Notes under the pieces: model-generated
The model's input: only the letters and a program-made list of their open reading frames with translations
Told to the model about the DNA's origin: nothing
Database searches by the model: none
Shown: piece by piece, positions 1 through 10,700 of the stretch
How the letters are laid out: each line of letters begins with the position of its first letter
How positions within the stretch are numbered: position 1 is the stretch's first letter
Assembly (NCBI GenBank): GCA_030710605.1
Contig: CP092870.1
Span: forward strand, 19,320,684-19,384,683
Source of the DNA: Cordylochernes scorpioides
Taxonomy: Eukaryota > Arthropoda > Arachnida > Pseudoscorpiones > Chernetidae
DNA length: 64,000 nt
Reading direction: 5' to 3'
Translations under genes and position numbers: made by a program

Positions 1-784
1 TACTTGTCCTCCATTGATGTCTTGATGGAGATAGATCTGGTGTTCAACATTCTGCAGAGCATGGATGTATGGACACAAAAGTTATCCTGATGGGAATTGT
101 GTCTGAAGGATATTGATTTATAAAGGTCCCCTTCCATCAAAATAAATTCTAAAACTAAGTGCCATCTATTGGCTGCTTTTGAAAATGAGCGAACTTGGGT
201 TAGTTATGACCAGTCTTGCACAGACATTTGTTAGGTGGTGCTCACTTTTAGCATCTATTTGGACAGGAGAGGTGACCTTTATAGTATTATCCTGTTGCAC
301 CCTGGTAAAGAACTGGTTCAATCACCAGTCAGACATACAAATTTGCTGTCAAGGTGTTTGGGATAATGCTGTATTTAATAGGCAATTGTTCTCCATATCA
401 TAACTCCTGGCCTCTAACCAACATGCATCCATCACTGACATAAAGACAGAAATCATATGAAAACACAACAGTTCCATCCTCCAATATGCTCTAACTTGAC
501 ATACTACTGGACATCTGGCTCGGTCCCTTCAATAATTGATTTCCTATAGTTTGCTGTGTCATCTAAAACAACCAAATTTCTGTCACAGAATCCTAGCTAA
601 TACAATGGTCTTCAGTAGTGTGCGGCCAGTCTTCTTGAGAGGCCAACAAACAAGCACAGTTCTACCAACAATGTGAACTTCTACTTTCTGGAAGAACACT
701 GCCTTGTTCAAAAAGCTAGTGATGCTGCCTTCATTTCCAAAATGGCACATTAAATGGTACCTTTTTTTATATTGTATAATTCTC

Positions 785-1041
785 TTAGATAATAAAGTTC
801 ATGTCCAAGGATGAGTTTCCTTCAATTAAACGTTTTTCGAGCTTTCGGGATAACGACCTTCTTCAGGAAAATTGATACAAAATGAAACTTAACTATGCTA
901 TGGCATGTTCATATAACTTGCCATAACATAGTTAAGTTTCATTTTGTATAAATTTTCCTGTAGAAGGTCGTTATCCCGAAAGCTCGAAAAATGTTTAATT
1001 GAAAGATATTCATTCTTGGACGTGTACTTTATATTATCTAA
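785..1041. repeat. Large imperfect palindrome (foldback element)
   Basis: The left arm from 785 matches the reverse complement of the right arm ending at 1041, over roughly 120 nt each side of about 912, with few mismatches. The best arms are 821-900 and 925-1003. Each arm contains the motif GTCGTTATCCCGAAAGCTCG, a CTGAAGA...GAAA type core. Probably a non-autonomous foldback or an inverted pair of Penelope-like ends. Confidence 0.75.
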
Positions 1042-1335
1042 AAATTGCTTGCAAAGGATTATATTCTAAAAATAATTATCTTAATTTGAAACCAAAATTG
1101 TGGCATCAGTTTGTAGGTTGGGGACAAAGTGATTTATTTGATTCCAGTAACTACTTGTGTCTCAGGACAGTGAGGAGGGTGTTGTTAGTACAGGGAATAT
1201 CCAATTGATCAACTCACAAATAACATCTGTTTCACATTTGTCTCACCTTGAATCAACTAAATATGCTACCTAGACCTTGCCTGAATTTCATCTAAATTTA
1301 TTATTTATTGGCATAGGATTTTTCAGCCAGAGTGT

Positions 1336-1393
1336 ATATCTGAGTTTTCTTTACACAAGGGGATAAGAAACAACAACAACATATCTGAGTTTT
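1336..1393 (+). mobile_element. Tiny retro-insertion with 13-bp target-site duplication and (AAC)n tail
   Basis: ATATCTGAGTTTT at 1336-1348 is repeated at 1381-1393. The 32 bases between them are CTTTACACAAGGGGATAAGA followed by an AAC repeat. The same segment and tail recur at 3122-3188. This is the signature of a 5'-truncated non-LTR retroelement or SINE inserted by target-primed reverse transcription. Confidence 0.7.
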
Positions 1394-1531
1394 ATTTATT
1401 TATTGAGACTTTTAGAGTGAAGAATAAGAAACTCCAAAAATCATGGATGGAGTCAAAATAGACATCAAGTGTGTTAAAGTAATAAAATATACAATTAAAA
1501 AAAACCACAAAAGTTTTAAGTGGGAAAAAGG

Positions 1532-1537
1532 TTTATT
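1532..1537 (-). promoter_or_regulatory. Poly(A) signal of PNUTS
   Basis: AATAAA on the minus strand about 105 nt past the stop, with T/GT-rich sequence further downstream on that strand (1495-1520). The predicted 3'UTR is therefore short, ending near 1510-1520, and includes a short CTG run (near 1590). Confidence 0.6.
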
Positions 1538-1642
1538 TTACATCTTACAACTTATAAAAATTTAACAGGAACTGTACACAACTTGGCAGCAGCAGCAGCA
1601 GATATATATACACAGGATTATATACAAGTGATGAGAGTTACT

Positions 1643-1764
1643 TTACATGGCTGGGTCGTTCACCCCTGGGTGGAGAAAAATGCACTTGGCCCCGTACCTA
1701 CAGCTGCCCATTTTGAAATGTTTGCACACAACCCTTTGGCTACCTCCCCGCATACGGTTCTGGT
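1643..1764 (-). CDS. PPP1R10: PNUTS coding exon 14 (C-terminal CCCH zinc finger, stop)
   Basis: Residues 719-758. It contains VCKHFKMGSCRYGAKC followed by IFLHPGVN, a C-x7-C-x5-C-x3-H zinc finger (C732, C740, C746, H750) that is the hallmark C-terminus of PNUTS. It ends DPAM and TAA (1643-1645). The acceptor is GTGATGTTTCAG. This short exon is easy to miss because it lies in a region with longer spurious frames. Confidence 0.93.
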
Positions 1765-4700
1765 CTGAAACATCACACAGCTTGTCAACAAAATGGTCTA
1801 TGGTTATATTGTGAAAGAATTAAAAATACTACACTTATAACCCCTATAATATTTAACTGACTCAACACTCACTTTCTAATATAAAGTGCCATCTATATAC
1901 AGCAAATGAAAACATTGAGGATGTGAATGTTTTAACTCAATCCATTTTCCAAATTCCAACCACAAATCCCTTTCAAATTGCCATCTTTAATTTAAAAGAA
2001 TTCAGCTGTATATTTAAATCAAAATTAGCCATTTTTAACTGGTTATAATTGTTTTGTCTGATGATGGTGACAATGTTGTTGCCGAAACGTCACACACTAA
2101 TAAATTATTTGGATTAGGTCTTATTTTCTTTTGTTAAAAAAGGATAAATTAATTTTATTCTAAAAAAAAAATAATAATCTGTGAACATTACTTGTCAACA
2201 CAGTAAAAAACAAGGAATATTTCTGCCTTATAGTGTGCTAGCATATATTTATCAATTTTTTAAATATTAAACTTCTGCTTGTTATAAATAAAACTTTCTT
2301 CTTTTGATTAAAACCCAACACACACAATAACACTTTATTTTAACATTCTCTTAAGTGATGACAACAAGAAGTCCTAGGGAAAATGTCCACTAGCAGTGAA
2401 TGACAAATTGATAGCAATCTTATAACTGGGGGGGGGGGGGGGGGGGGGGGGCTCTATAATTCAACATTTAATTATAGAATATTGAAGAGGAATATATAAA
2501 TCTCTCTCATTGAATAAACTTTAAACTTGAGTGATCTATGCCATCTATTCCAGGCTATTTTGGTGTTTCTTATTTTATAGAAAATTTGTTAGTCTCTCAA
2601 AAAGAAACACATTTGTGCTAAAATAGTATAATTTGCTAATTAAGTATTAACCACAAATCATTATTTTTTAGCCCCACAATAACAATAATGTTATTATACT
2701 TTGAAAAAGGTTGGCGTTCAGCCAACTGAAATATTGGTAAAATAAATGATATTTTGATCCAATTTAATTTTAATTAGATAACAATAATTTGTGAAAATGT
2801 ATAAATATCAATAATTCTTAGTAATTCTATCACAAAAATTGAAATTTCATATGTTAAAACCTCACCAAATTGAATCCCCCAATGGAACTGGTTCAATATC
2901 AGTGGATTCGTACATTTTGTAGCAAGATGATAATCCAAAATGTCTTGTTTAAGTGCATTTTTAAAAGGAGTGGTAACCGTTTCGGTACATATAGGAAATA
3001 GAGATGACCCGGGTTCCTGGAGTGCAAATCGCTAACTACCTATATACATATAGGTAGCTGAAAGATTAACATATAAGCCATTCTGAACCTATAATTTTTT
3101 AGCCCAATAACAAATTAATTTTGCTCGAGGAACATGAACTCATGGAATTCGTGTAATCTTTACACAAGGGGATAAGAAACAACAACAACAAATTAATTTG
3201 CATATTTTGGAGTTATTATATAATAATGATCTAACTTAAATATTTTTCATATTCCCTGAAGAATAGTGGATATATGTAGCAAATGAAAAGAGCATAGTGA
3301 GTTCAAAGCATACATCAGTATTTAATTAAAAAGGCATATATTGAATCCAATATAATTCAATATATGCCTTTTTAATTAAAGATTTATTCATGGATTGCTC
3401 TATTTTCAAAGCATACATGAGTATGTAAAACACAAAACAACAGGGCAACTCACTCCTATTATTGTTGGTCCACCGAGGTGCTGTGCCTCCTCGTATAGAC
3501 TGAGGCATGTGTACAGAGTAGAGGGGCTGCTGAGGGCCTGTGTCCAGGCTGCACCAGGTTCCACCACCCTCCGGGGCAGCAGTAGGGGGTGGCTGCTGCT
3601 GCTGGTGGAAGATGGGGGGCGGGGGTCGGTCGTACATTGGGGGATGAGGGGGGTCCAGCAGGCCGGGCCGGGAGGGTGGTGCCATGCTGCGATGATCTGT
3701 TTCACAAACTCCCCTCAGGTCTACTGCAAGAAGTCAAATAGCTGTAGAAAAATCCCTTTAGAGTGGATTCTCAGAAACTAGTAGAAAGGAAGAAAGAGAA
3801 TGAAGGAAATGAAATATAGAGAAGATACATTTGAGGAATAAACTCTCATTCATTTTGCAGTATGACAGCAAAATATCTGGAAAAAATCCAAATCTGAAAA
3901 TTGAAGTAAGATAGATTGAACATGGCTAGAAATTATATTTATAAAAAGCCTATTTGGATCAGTAAAATAAAAAACTTTTTCTCATAATATTTCATGGGTT
4001 TTGTGCAATAAATTAATAAAAAAGATAGCAAACCTTCAAAATACAGTACCTCCCAGTAAAGTACATCTAGTTGTAGAGTGTCCTTTAGGTGGCCTACTAC
4101 TGGAGAGTTGATATTTAGTAAAAAGGGAATATTTGGCAATGAAAACTGTTCTTAGTAGAGAGGTTTCCTCTAAGGGTGGTTTTACTGTAATTTGGAAAAT
4201 AATAGGTTTGTCTTTAACATATCCAGAGGGGGGCAAGTCTTTTTAAAATATAATTCTATCCAATGGATCCCCTTTTAACTCAACCAACCAAGAAAAGAAA
4301 AAAAAGATGAGAAAACGAGATGAAGCAAAGTAACAAGATGAAAAAAAAAATAGCACATATTGGAAAATACCTCTCTTCTCTTTTGGAGGGGGTGTCTCCC
4401 TTTTGGAGGAATGGTTTTGATCTGCAACTAGCCAAATTGGAAACAATACAAAAATGATGCTCACCAATCCAAACACAACATTTTCTATGGAAATATAAAT
4501 AGGGTCCAAGAGTTTGGCAGACTTTAGCTCAGATCAACACGAATTAAGTCTAGTCATGGCTGAAAATCAAGCTGAGGTGATCATGAAGGCCAATATAACT
4601 ACAGAAATACGGATTATGGAATTGAAGGTGTAGATACTTTCTAAATATACACAATGTAGGGCAAAGATCTACCAAAAATGTATTAAGTCACACAAAAATT

Positions 4701-7700
4701 TTTATATTACCCAAAATAAATAAAAGTCATTTAAACTAATAAAAAAAAGTATGTAATTCTCAATATTTTCTCTAATTCCTATCAGGTATCTTCATAATTA
4801 GCACAAAATATCATCAGAATAAACTACAAATAAATAAGCAAGGGAAACACATGAGGAATAGTTTCATGGTTTAGGTGGAAGCTGGAATAGTGGCAGCTAC
4901 ACCATGGTGGGTAGACTGCTTTTACTGCAACGTGTAGAGAGCCATTCAACTTTTGCACTTACAAGTGTACCAGAGCCCTGGTTGGTTATTTGCACTGACT
5001 GGAATTACAGTCTATTACGGGTAAAACAACACTTTGGACACTATGCACAGACAGTACAAATGATTGGTTGTAAATTTTCCTTGAATTCCAAAACTAGGCC
5101 CAATATTTCTCAATGAAAAGCAAAATATATATTATATGAGTATACAGCATATAGAATTCCTTAGTATTTAAGAGCCATAAAATTGTGCCACTTGGCCACC
5201 AAATATCACCGGAAAATTTCAGCCTTGTGATATAAAGGAAATCAAAGATGATTATTTTTTTTTTAAATCCTTATTAGTTAAAGATTAATTTGAAAAATTA
5301 AAATTATATATTATATATAATTTTATATATAATATATAAATATATTAAAAAATTTTATTATATTATATATATATAATTCATGTTATTTATTAAAAAAAAA
5401 AACAGATTCAAAAATCATATATATACAAGGTATGTCCCATAAGTTCCCGGACTGGGTCCATAAAAAAAAAGGTAAGATTTAAAAAAAAAAATTTTATTAA
5501 AACTTTTCAAAGTAATCCCCCCTTGCTTCAACGCACCAGCGCCATCGTTTCTCCCAATTGTCGAAACAGTTTTTATAGGCCTCTTTTGGAATGCTCTTCA
5601 ATGCCAGCAGCGATTTTTCTATTATGTCTTCCCTGGTGTCAAAATGTCTTCCTTTTAGAACTGCTTTGAGTTTGGGGAACAGGAAAAAGTCATTTGGTGC
5701 GATGTCTGGGGAATAGGGTGGTTGAGGTAGGATTTCTGTCCCGTTTTTCGCCAAAAAACTCGTCACCAAGTGCGCTGTGTGAGGGCGGGCATTGTCATGG
5801 TGTAGGATCCAGTCACCATTAGTCCATTTTTCTGGCCTTTTTTTTCGAATCGCTTCCCTTAGACGGCGAAGAATGCTCAAATACATTTCCTTAATAACTG
5901 TTTGGCCTGCAGGAAGATACTCGTGATGAACAATGCCCTTGTTATCCAAAAAAGCGACCAGCAACACCTTGTTTCTGGATTTCAATATCCTGGATTTTTT
6001 GGGTCTAGGCTCACCCTGACCTCTCCACTCGGCAGATTGACGCTTGGTTTCAGGGTCATAGCCATAGACCCATGTCTCGTCGCCTGTGATTATCTTGTCT
6101 TTCCATTCCGGATCCGTTCTTGTCATTTCCAGCATGTCCTCACAGGTTGCAAGCCGACACAGTTTTTGCTCATTAGTGAGGAATCTTGGGATGAATTTTG
6201 CAGGAGTCTTTTTGAGCCTCAAATCTTCGGTTACGATCCTTCCAATCGTTGTTTTAGAGATGCCTGTGTCTTGCTCTAGCTCCAGCAAAGTGGTTCGAGG
6301 ATTTTATTTTATCAAATCGGTGATTTTTTGCACATTTTCATCAGTCCTTTGAAATGTTGGGCGTCCTTGACGAGGATCATCTTCAATGGAAATTCTGCCA
6401 GCTTTAAATCTAGAATGCCATTCAAAAACAGTTGTTCTCTTTGGGGCATTATTGGGGAATGCTTTATTAAGCATTTCAAAAGTGTCGGTTGCTGATATTT
6501 GAAGTTTCACACAAAATTCTATGCAAATCCTCTTCTTCAATTTTTGTTCCATCGTAAAATCGCCGCAACGCAAGGTGTAACCTTTAAATAAATTAGAATA
6601 ACTTTGGCGCGCGCGCACGTACCGCCTCGATATTGGTACCACCGTGTTGCCAGATATTTTTTCTATAATAAACTGTCAAATATATTTACAATTTTCATTT
6701 ATTTTTTTTTTTTATGGACCCAGTCCGGGAACTTATGGGACATACCTTGTATATACCATAATAGCTTGGTCATTCATTGATAACACCATTCCACAACACC
6801 ATTATAATAAAAAGTTTTACATCATTGAAATCCATGGTATTCCATATTACACTATAATCAAATCATCAATTTGATTATTGAATATAACCAAATGGAAGTT
6901 TTTATGGTCTCCCCTATGAGAACTTCCTGTAATTTATTGTCTAGTAGCATGGGCACAAAATGAGTAATGTAAGAGAACAACAGTCACCTGCTATAATAGC
7001 CCCCGGAGGTGCTGCCATGTAGGGGTCTGCCAGAGCAGGAGGGGGAACCAACAAGTTGGGGATGGCAGGCAGTGGAACTGTAGGTCTGACTATAGAGTTG
7101 ACCAGATTGGAGAGAACAGGGGGTAGGGAGGCAGTCGGTGCCACTTGGTTGAGATTGATGTTGGAGTAGTCCACCACAGAGCCTGGATTGGCCACCTACA
7201 ACCAACCCACAGTAACCCACCACATCATGGTAGTGTGTGGCTAACTTACATCCTCCAGTGGAATTATCTTGGGCTCAGCTGGAGCCACCATCTCTGGTTC
7301 TGGCTCATGGGGAGAGTCAGGCAGTCTACACACATCACCTTAGGTTGGGAGTCAAACACAAGTCAGACTTACTTACGAGTCTTTGGAAAAGTAGAGCTCT
7401 TGAAGTGTGGTTTGCTGATGTAAGGATTGAATTTTCCTCTCTTCACTTTGTGATCCAATTTCCACTAGAGGAGGGGGCAGAGTGATGAGGTAGGGTGTCC
7501 TCCAAGGAATGGCTTCCTCCATTTTATCCTCCTGGCGCCTCTTAGCATATTCAAAAGCTTGTCTCTCTTTCTTCATTTCCATCATTTTCAGGTCCACAAA
7601 GTTCTGGTGCAGTTTGTTCACATTCACTGAAGCAACACGTCCAAGGTCAGGTAGAGCATATCTTGTTAAAATAGCATCATTAGAATTAACAAGTGAAACT

Positions 7701-10700
7701 GTGTGTACTATTTCAATGAAATTTCCACAAATTTATTTCTTTTTATTTTCTTGGTAATTTACTTGGAATATTTTACCAGATTCTGGTCCGTTTCCAAGGT
7801 GACTAACATGGCAAGAGCACACATTTTCCAATGAAGAACAAGGACATGACAATTACATCTGACATTGACCTATAAATGTTAAATTTTCTTAAAATCAATG
7901 TGAAAAGTGACAGACAATATTTTAAATATATAATTAAAGTTAGTGACGTACCTCTTTCATTTTCATCCAGTTCAAAATACCGAACATCAACAAGTTTGGT
8001 GTCATCCCGCCATTGCACACTCTTCTTCTTACTCCTCCGCTTGCAATGGGAGAGGATAGACTGTGGTTGACCAGGAATGGCAGCAGGTTTCTGAACTTCC
8101 TCCTCAGGCACTGCTGAACACAGGCTGGTTAGAGCTTGAGTAGACCTACTTGGGCAATTCAATACCTTGATCTTCTCCCTTTGGTTCTTCAGCAGGGACG
8201 ATTGCTGCTGTGTCATTGGAGGACTCGGAACAGTCTCCTTCTTCCTTATTCTCCTTGCTGTCTTCTTTCTCCGACATTTCTAAAGTGTCTTTGTAGAACT
8301 ACAACAAATGGTGTGTGTCAGAAATGAAAAGAAACATCAAAGAGATCTTGCTACCTGGAGTTTTGGAGGTGGAACATTGGAGGATGGAGGAGGGGTTGGG
8401 GACTTAGGGGCGGCTGGATTCTTCTTTTTCCGTCGCACAGTAGGAGCAGGGGCTGAAGTGAGGGCGTCCATGAAGCTTGCACTTTCATGAAGCACATGAA
8501 TTGCTGAAACCATCTCTGTTAGGAATTCTGTGAGAAGGTCAATGTGGAATCTTACGTTTTGGACGGGGGGCTATCAGCTTCACCCCACCAGGTTGCTGAG
8601 GCTTGGCAGTAGATATCATGTTAAGGCTTGGCTTTAATTTCTTTTCTGGAATGAGGTTATCCAGAAGGGAAGGTGCTCTCTTGAGAGGTGGCTTGGGGTG
8701 GGGTTTGTCTGAGGAGACTACTTTTTTGGGTCGAGTTGGCAAGGGGTTAGGTTCTTCCAGTCCTAGATGAAAATGAAATCCATTTAGATAAGGCATGTAT
8801 TGTGGAACAATGCATCAACAAGGTTCTTGTTTACAATGCATCAAAGATTTAACAAGGCTCTTGTTTAAATGGTATTCACTTTATATACCAACTATAAAAT
8901 TTAATGAAAAGAAAAGAAAAAAGATTAAAATGACCAAATCAAAACAAGTACTCCATGCAATGGTTCAGTAACAATAGTGATTAACATCACAAAGACAAAA
9001 GATTTTTTATCATTATCCAAATTGTACCTTGACAAAATTATATAAAAGGAGACAATATAACTGTTGGAATCTCATTCATTCAAATATATATATTTTTGGC
9101 ATTTTTATTTCAATTTACAATTTCACAAATTAAAAAAAAAAAAAAATGAATACTAAAAATATCCTAAAAATAGGTGAAGGCAATTTTAAAATTGTGCATG
9201 GAGCCACTTTGTCAAATATCCTTCAAAAAAAGTTATTCTCTATTAAAGTATTCTCTAATGATTCAGAACTGAAAAATAGCACTACAGTTAAATGTTCATT
9301 TGATGGTTTTAATATATTTTTAAATGTTCTCTCTATCTCTTTTAAAAGTCCAGAATTTCCTCAAAATATGTTTCTTGCAAAATTTTAACACAACAATTTC
9401 TGAAATGAAAAAAAAAAGTACAAAAGTGAAATTGTACTGGGATCTCCTAATCCCATGCAACTAAAATTTCAAGCCATCAGCAACCTTCAGTGTGTTACAC
9501 AATCTGGAGATACTTTTTTCTTAATTATCCACCTGAACCCAGTACAATTCCACTTTTGTACATTTTTTCCCTATAGTTTTGCCTTCTCATGCACTTAAAT
9601 ACCCATTCCTTGATATTTCAGGAAGCATTTAGGACCAGCTTTTATTGGTCATTGGATGTGTTGCCTGCACTACTTGAGGTTCCCCCTCAAATGTGTTCAG
9701 GCCACTTTCCCTTTTTATTCATGTGCATTTTGTAAACCATTCACTCTGACGTGAATTCAGGAGGGAATAAATTCTTTGGAAAACAGTTCTTATTATGTAT
9801 CTTAAAAAACACTTTGAGTTGATTAAGAATCATTCACACAAAAAAAAAACGGACGATTCGAAGCGGGCAGACGATGCCAACTGGTATTTGAAAGTAAATA
9901 GAAAATACACTCATGGACAAAACTTAAGTTTTACTTAAGTTGTAGCATGTATATAGGGATTCAGAAAATAACTGAAAGATATTACAGTGACTTTTATTGA
10001 AGACATAGGAGATAACCAAGTGTAAAGAAAATTGCCTTTGTCTGTTGAAAAAAAAAAAAAAAAAAACAGACGACCGGCGACATCAAAAGTTTTGTCCAAG
10101 AGTGTATAGACGATGGCAGGTCATCAAACACACGACGCATTCTTCCGCCCCGCCCCACCCTTGTTGTTTACGCCACATCCGCCGACATGACTTGCGGTGA
10201 CTGATTAGTGTCATAACTGCCTTGTGTTCTAGCCACAATTGCTGCCTTTGTCTTTGCAATTTTAGAAAACATAAAATTTACCAACTATAAAATGGCTAGT
10301 TCTCTCTATAACCCAATTATTCACAAAATCACTCAAGTTATGCGGTTTTCTTATTTTTCGTGCCGCCCGTTGTTTCCCTTGCCGTGATGAACTTTAAATG
10401 CGTTTTACACAACATCTATAAAAGCGCGATTTGGATTCAACGACCAGTGTTTAACGTTCTCTAAACCTTTACAAACAAAATTGTTTTTTTTTTTTTAATC
10501 CCGCCACACGCGGATTTGACTTTACTACCACGTTGGGCATTTGCCAAATTGGATAGAAAATCGTAGGGGAGCTTTAGACCACGCATTTCTGGGGGTTGGC
10601 AACTCAAGGTCGGGAGACGAGAAAGAGGGTCTCTAGTGGTGGAATAGCATTTTTCCCCAAGAATTGAAACAATGCTCTACCAATACTCAAATTATGTGTG

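Larger units (their letters stand above)
1..1510. other. Downstream flank of PNUTS, no gene seen
   Basis: No coding sequence is recognised. The stretch holds the palindrome at 785-1041, the short retro-insertion at 1336-1393 and otherwise unassigned AT-rich DNA. Near 150-170 there is a short GCCATCTATTGG segment resembling the end of the hammerhead-core SINE-like repeat. Confidence 0.5.
5426..6749 (-). mobile_element. mariner (Tc1/mariner, DD34D) element, full length
   Basis: 1324 bp between TA duplications (5424-5425 and 6750-6751). The terminal inverted repeats 5426-5470 and 6705-6749 are identical over 45 bp (starting CAAGGTATGTCCCATAAG), implying a recent insertion. It contains one transposase frame with a single internal stop. 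It sits in PNUTS intron 12 in the same orientation as the host gene, so its own AATAAA is on the transcribed strand of PNUTS. Confidence 0.95.

Noticed and set aside
3395-3781. Long open frames on both strands over exon 13 (up to 128 codons)
   Set aside because: They are shadows of the Pro-rich exon. Only one minus-strand frame agrees with the splice phases of exons 12 and 14.
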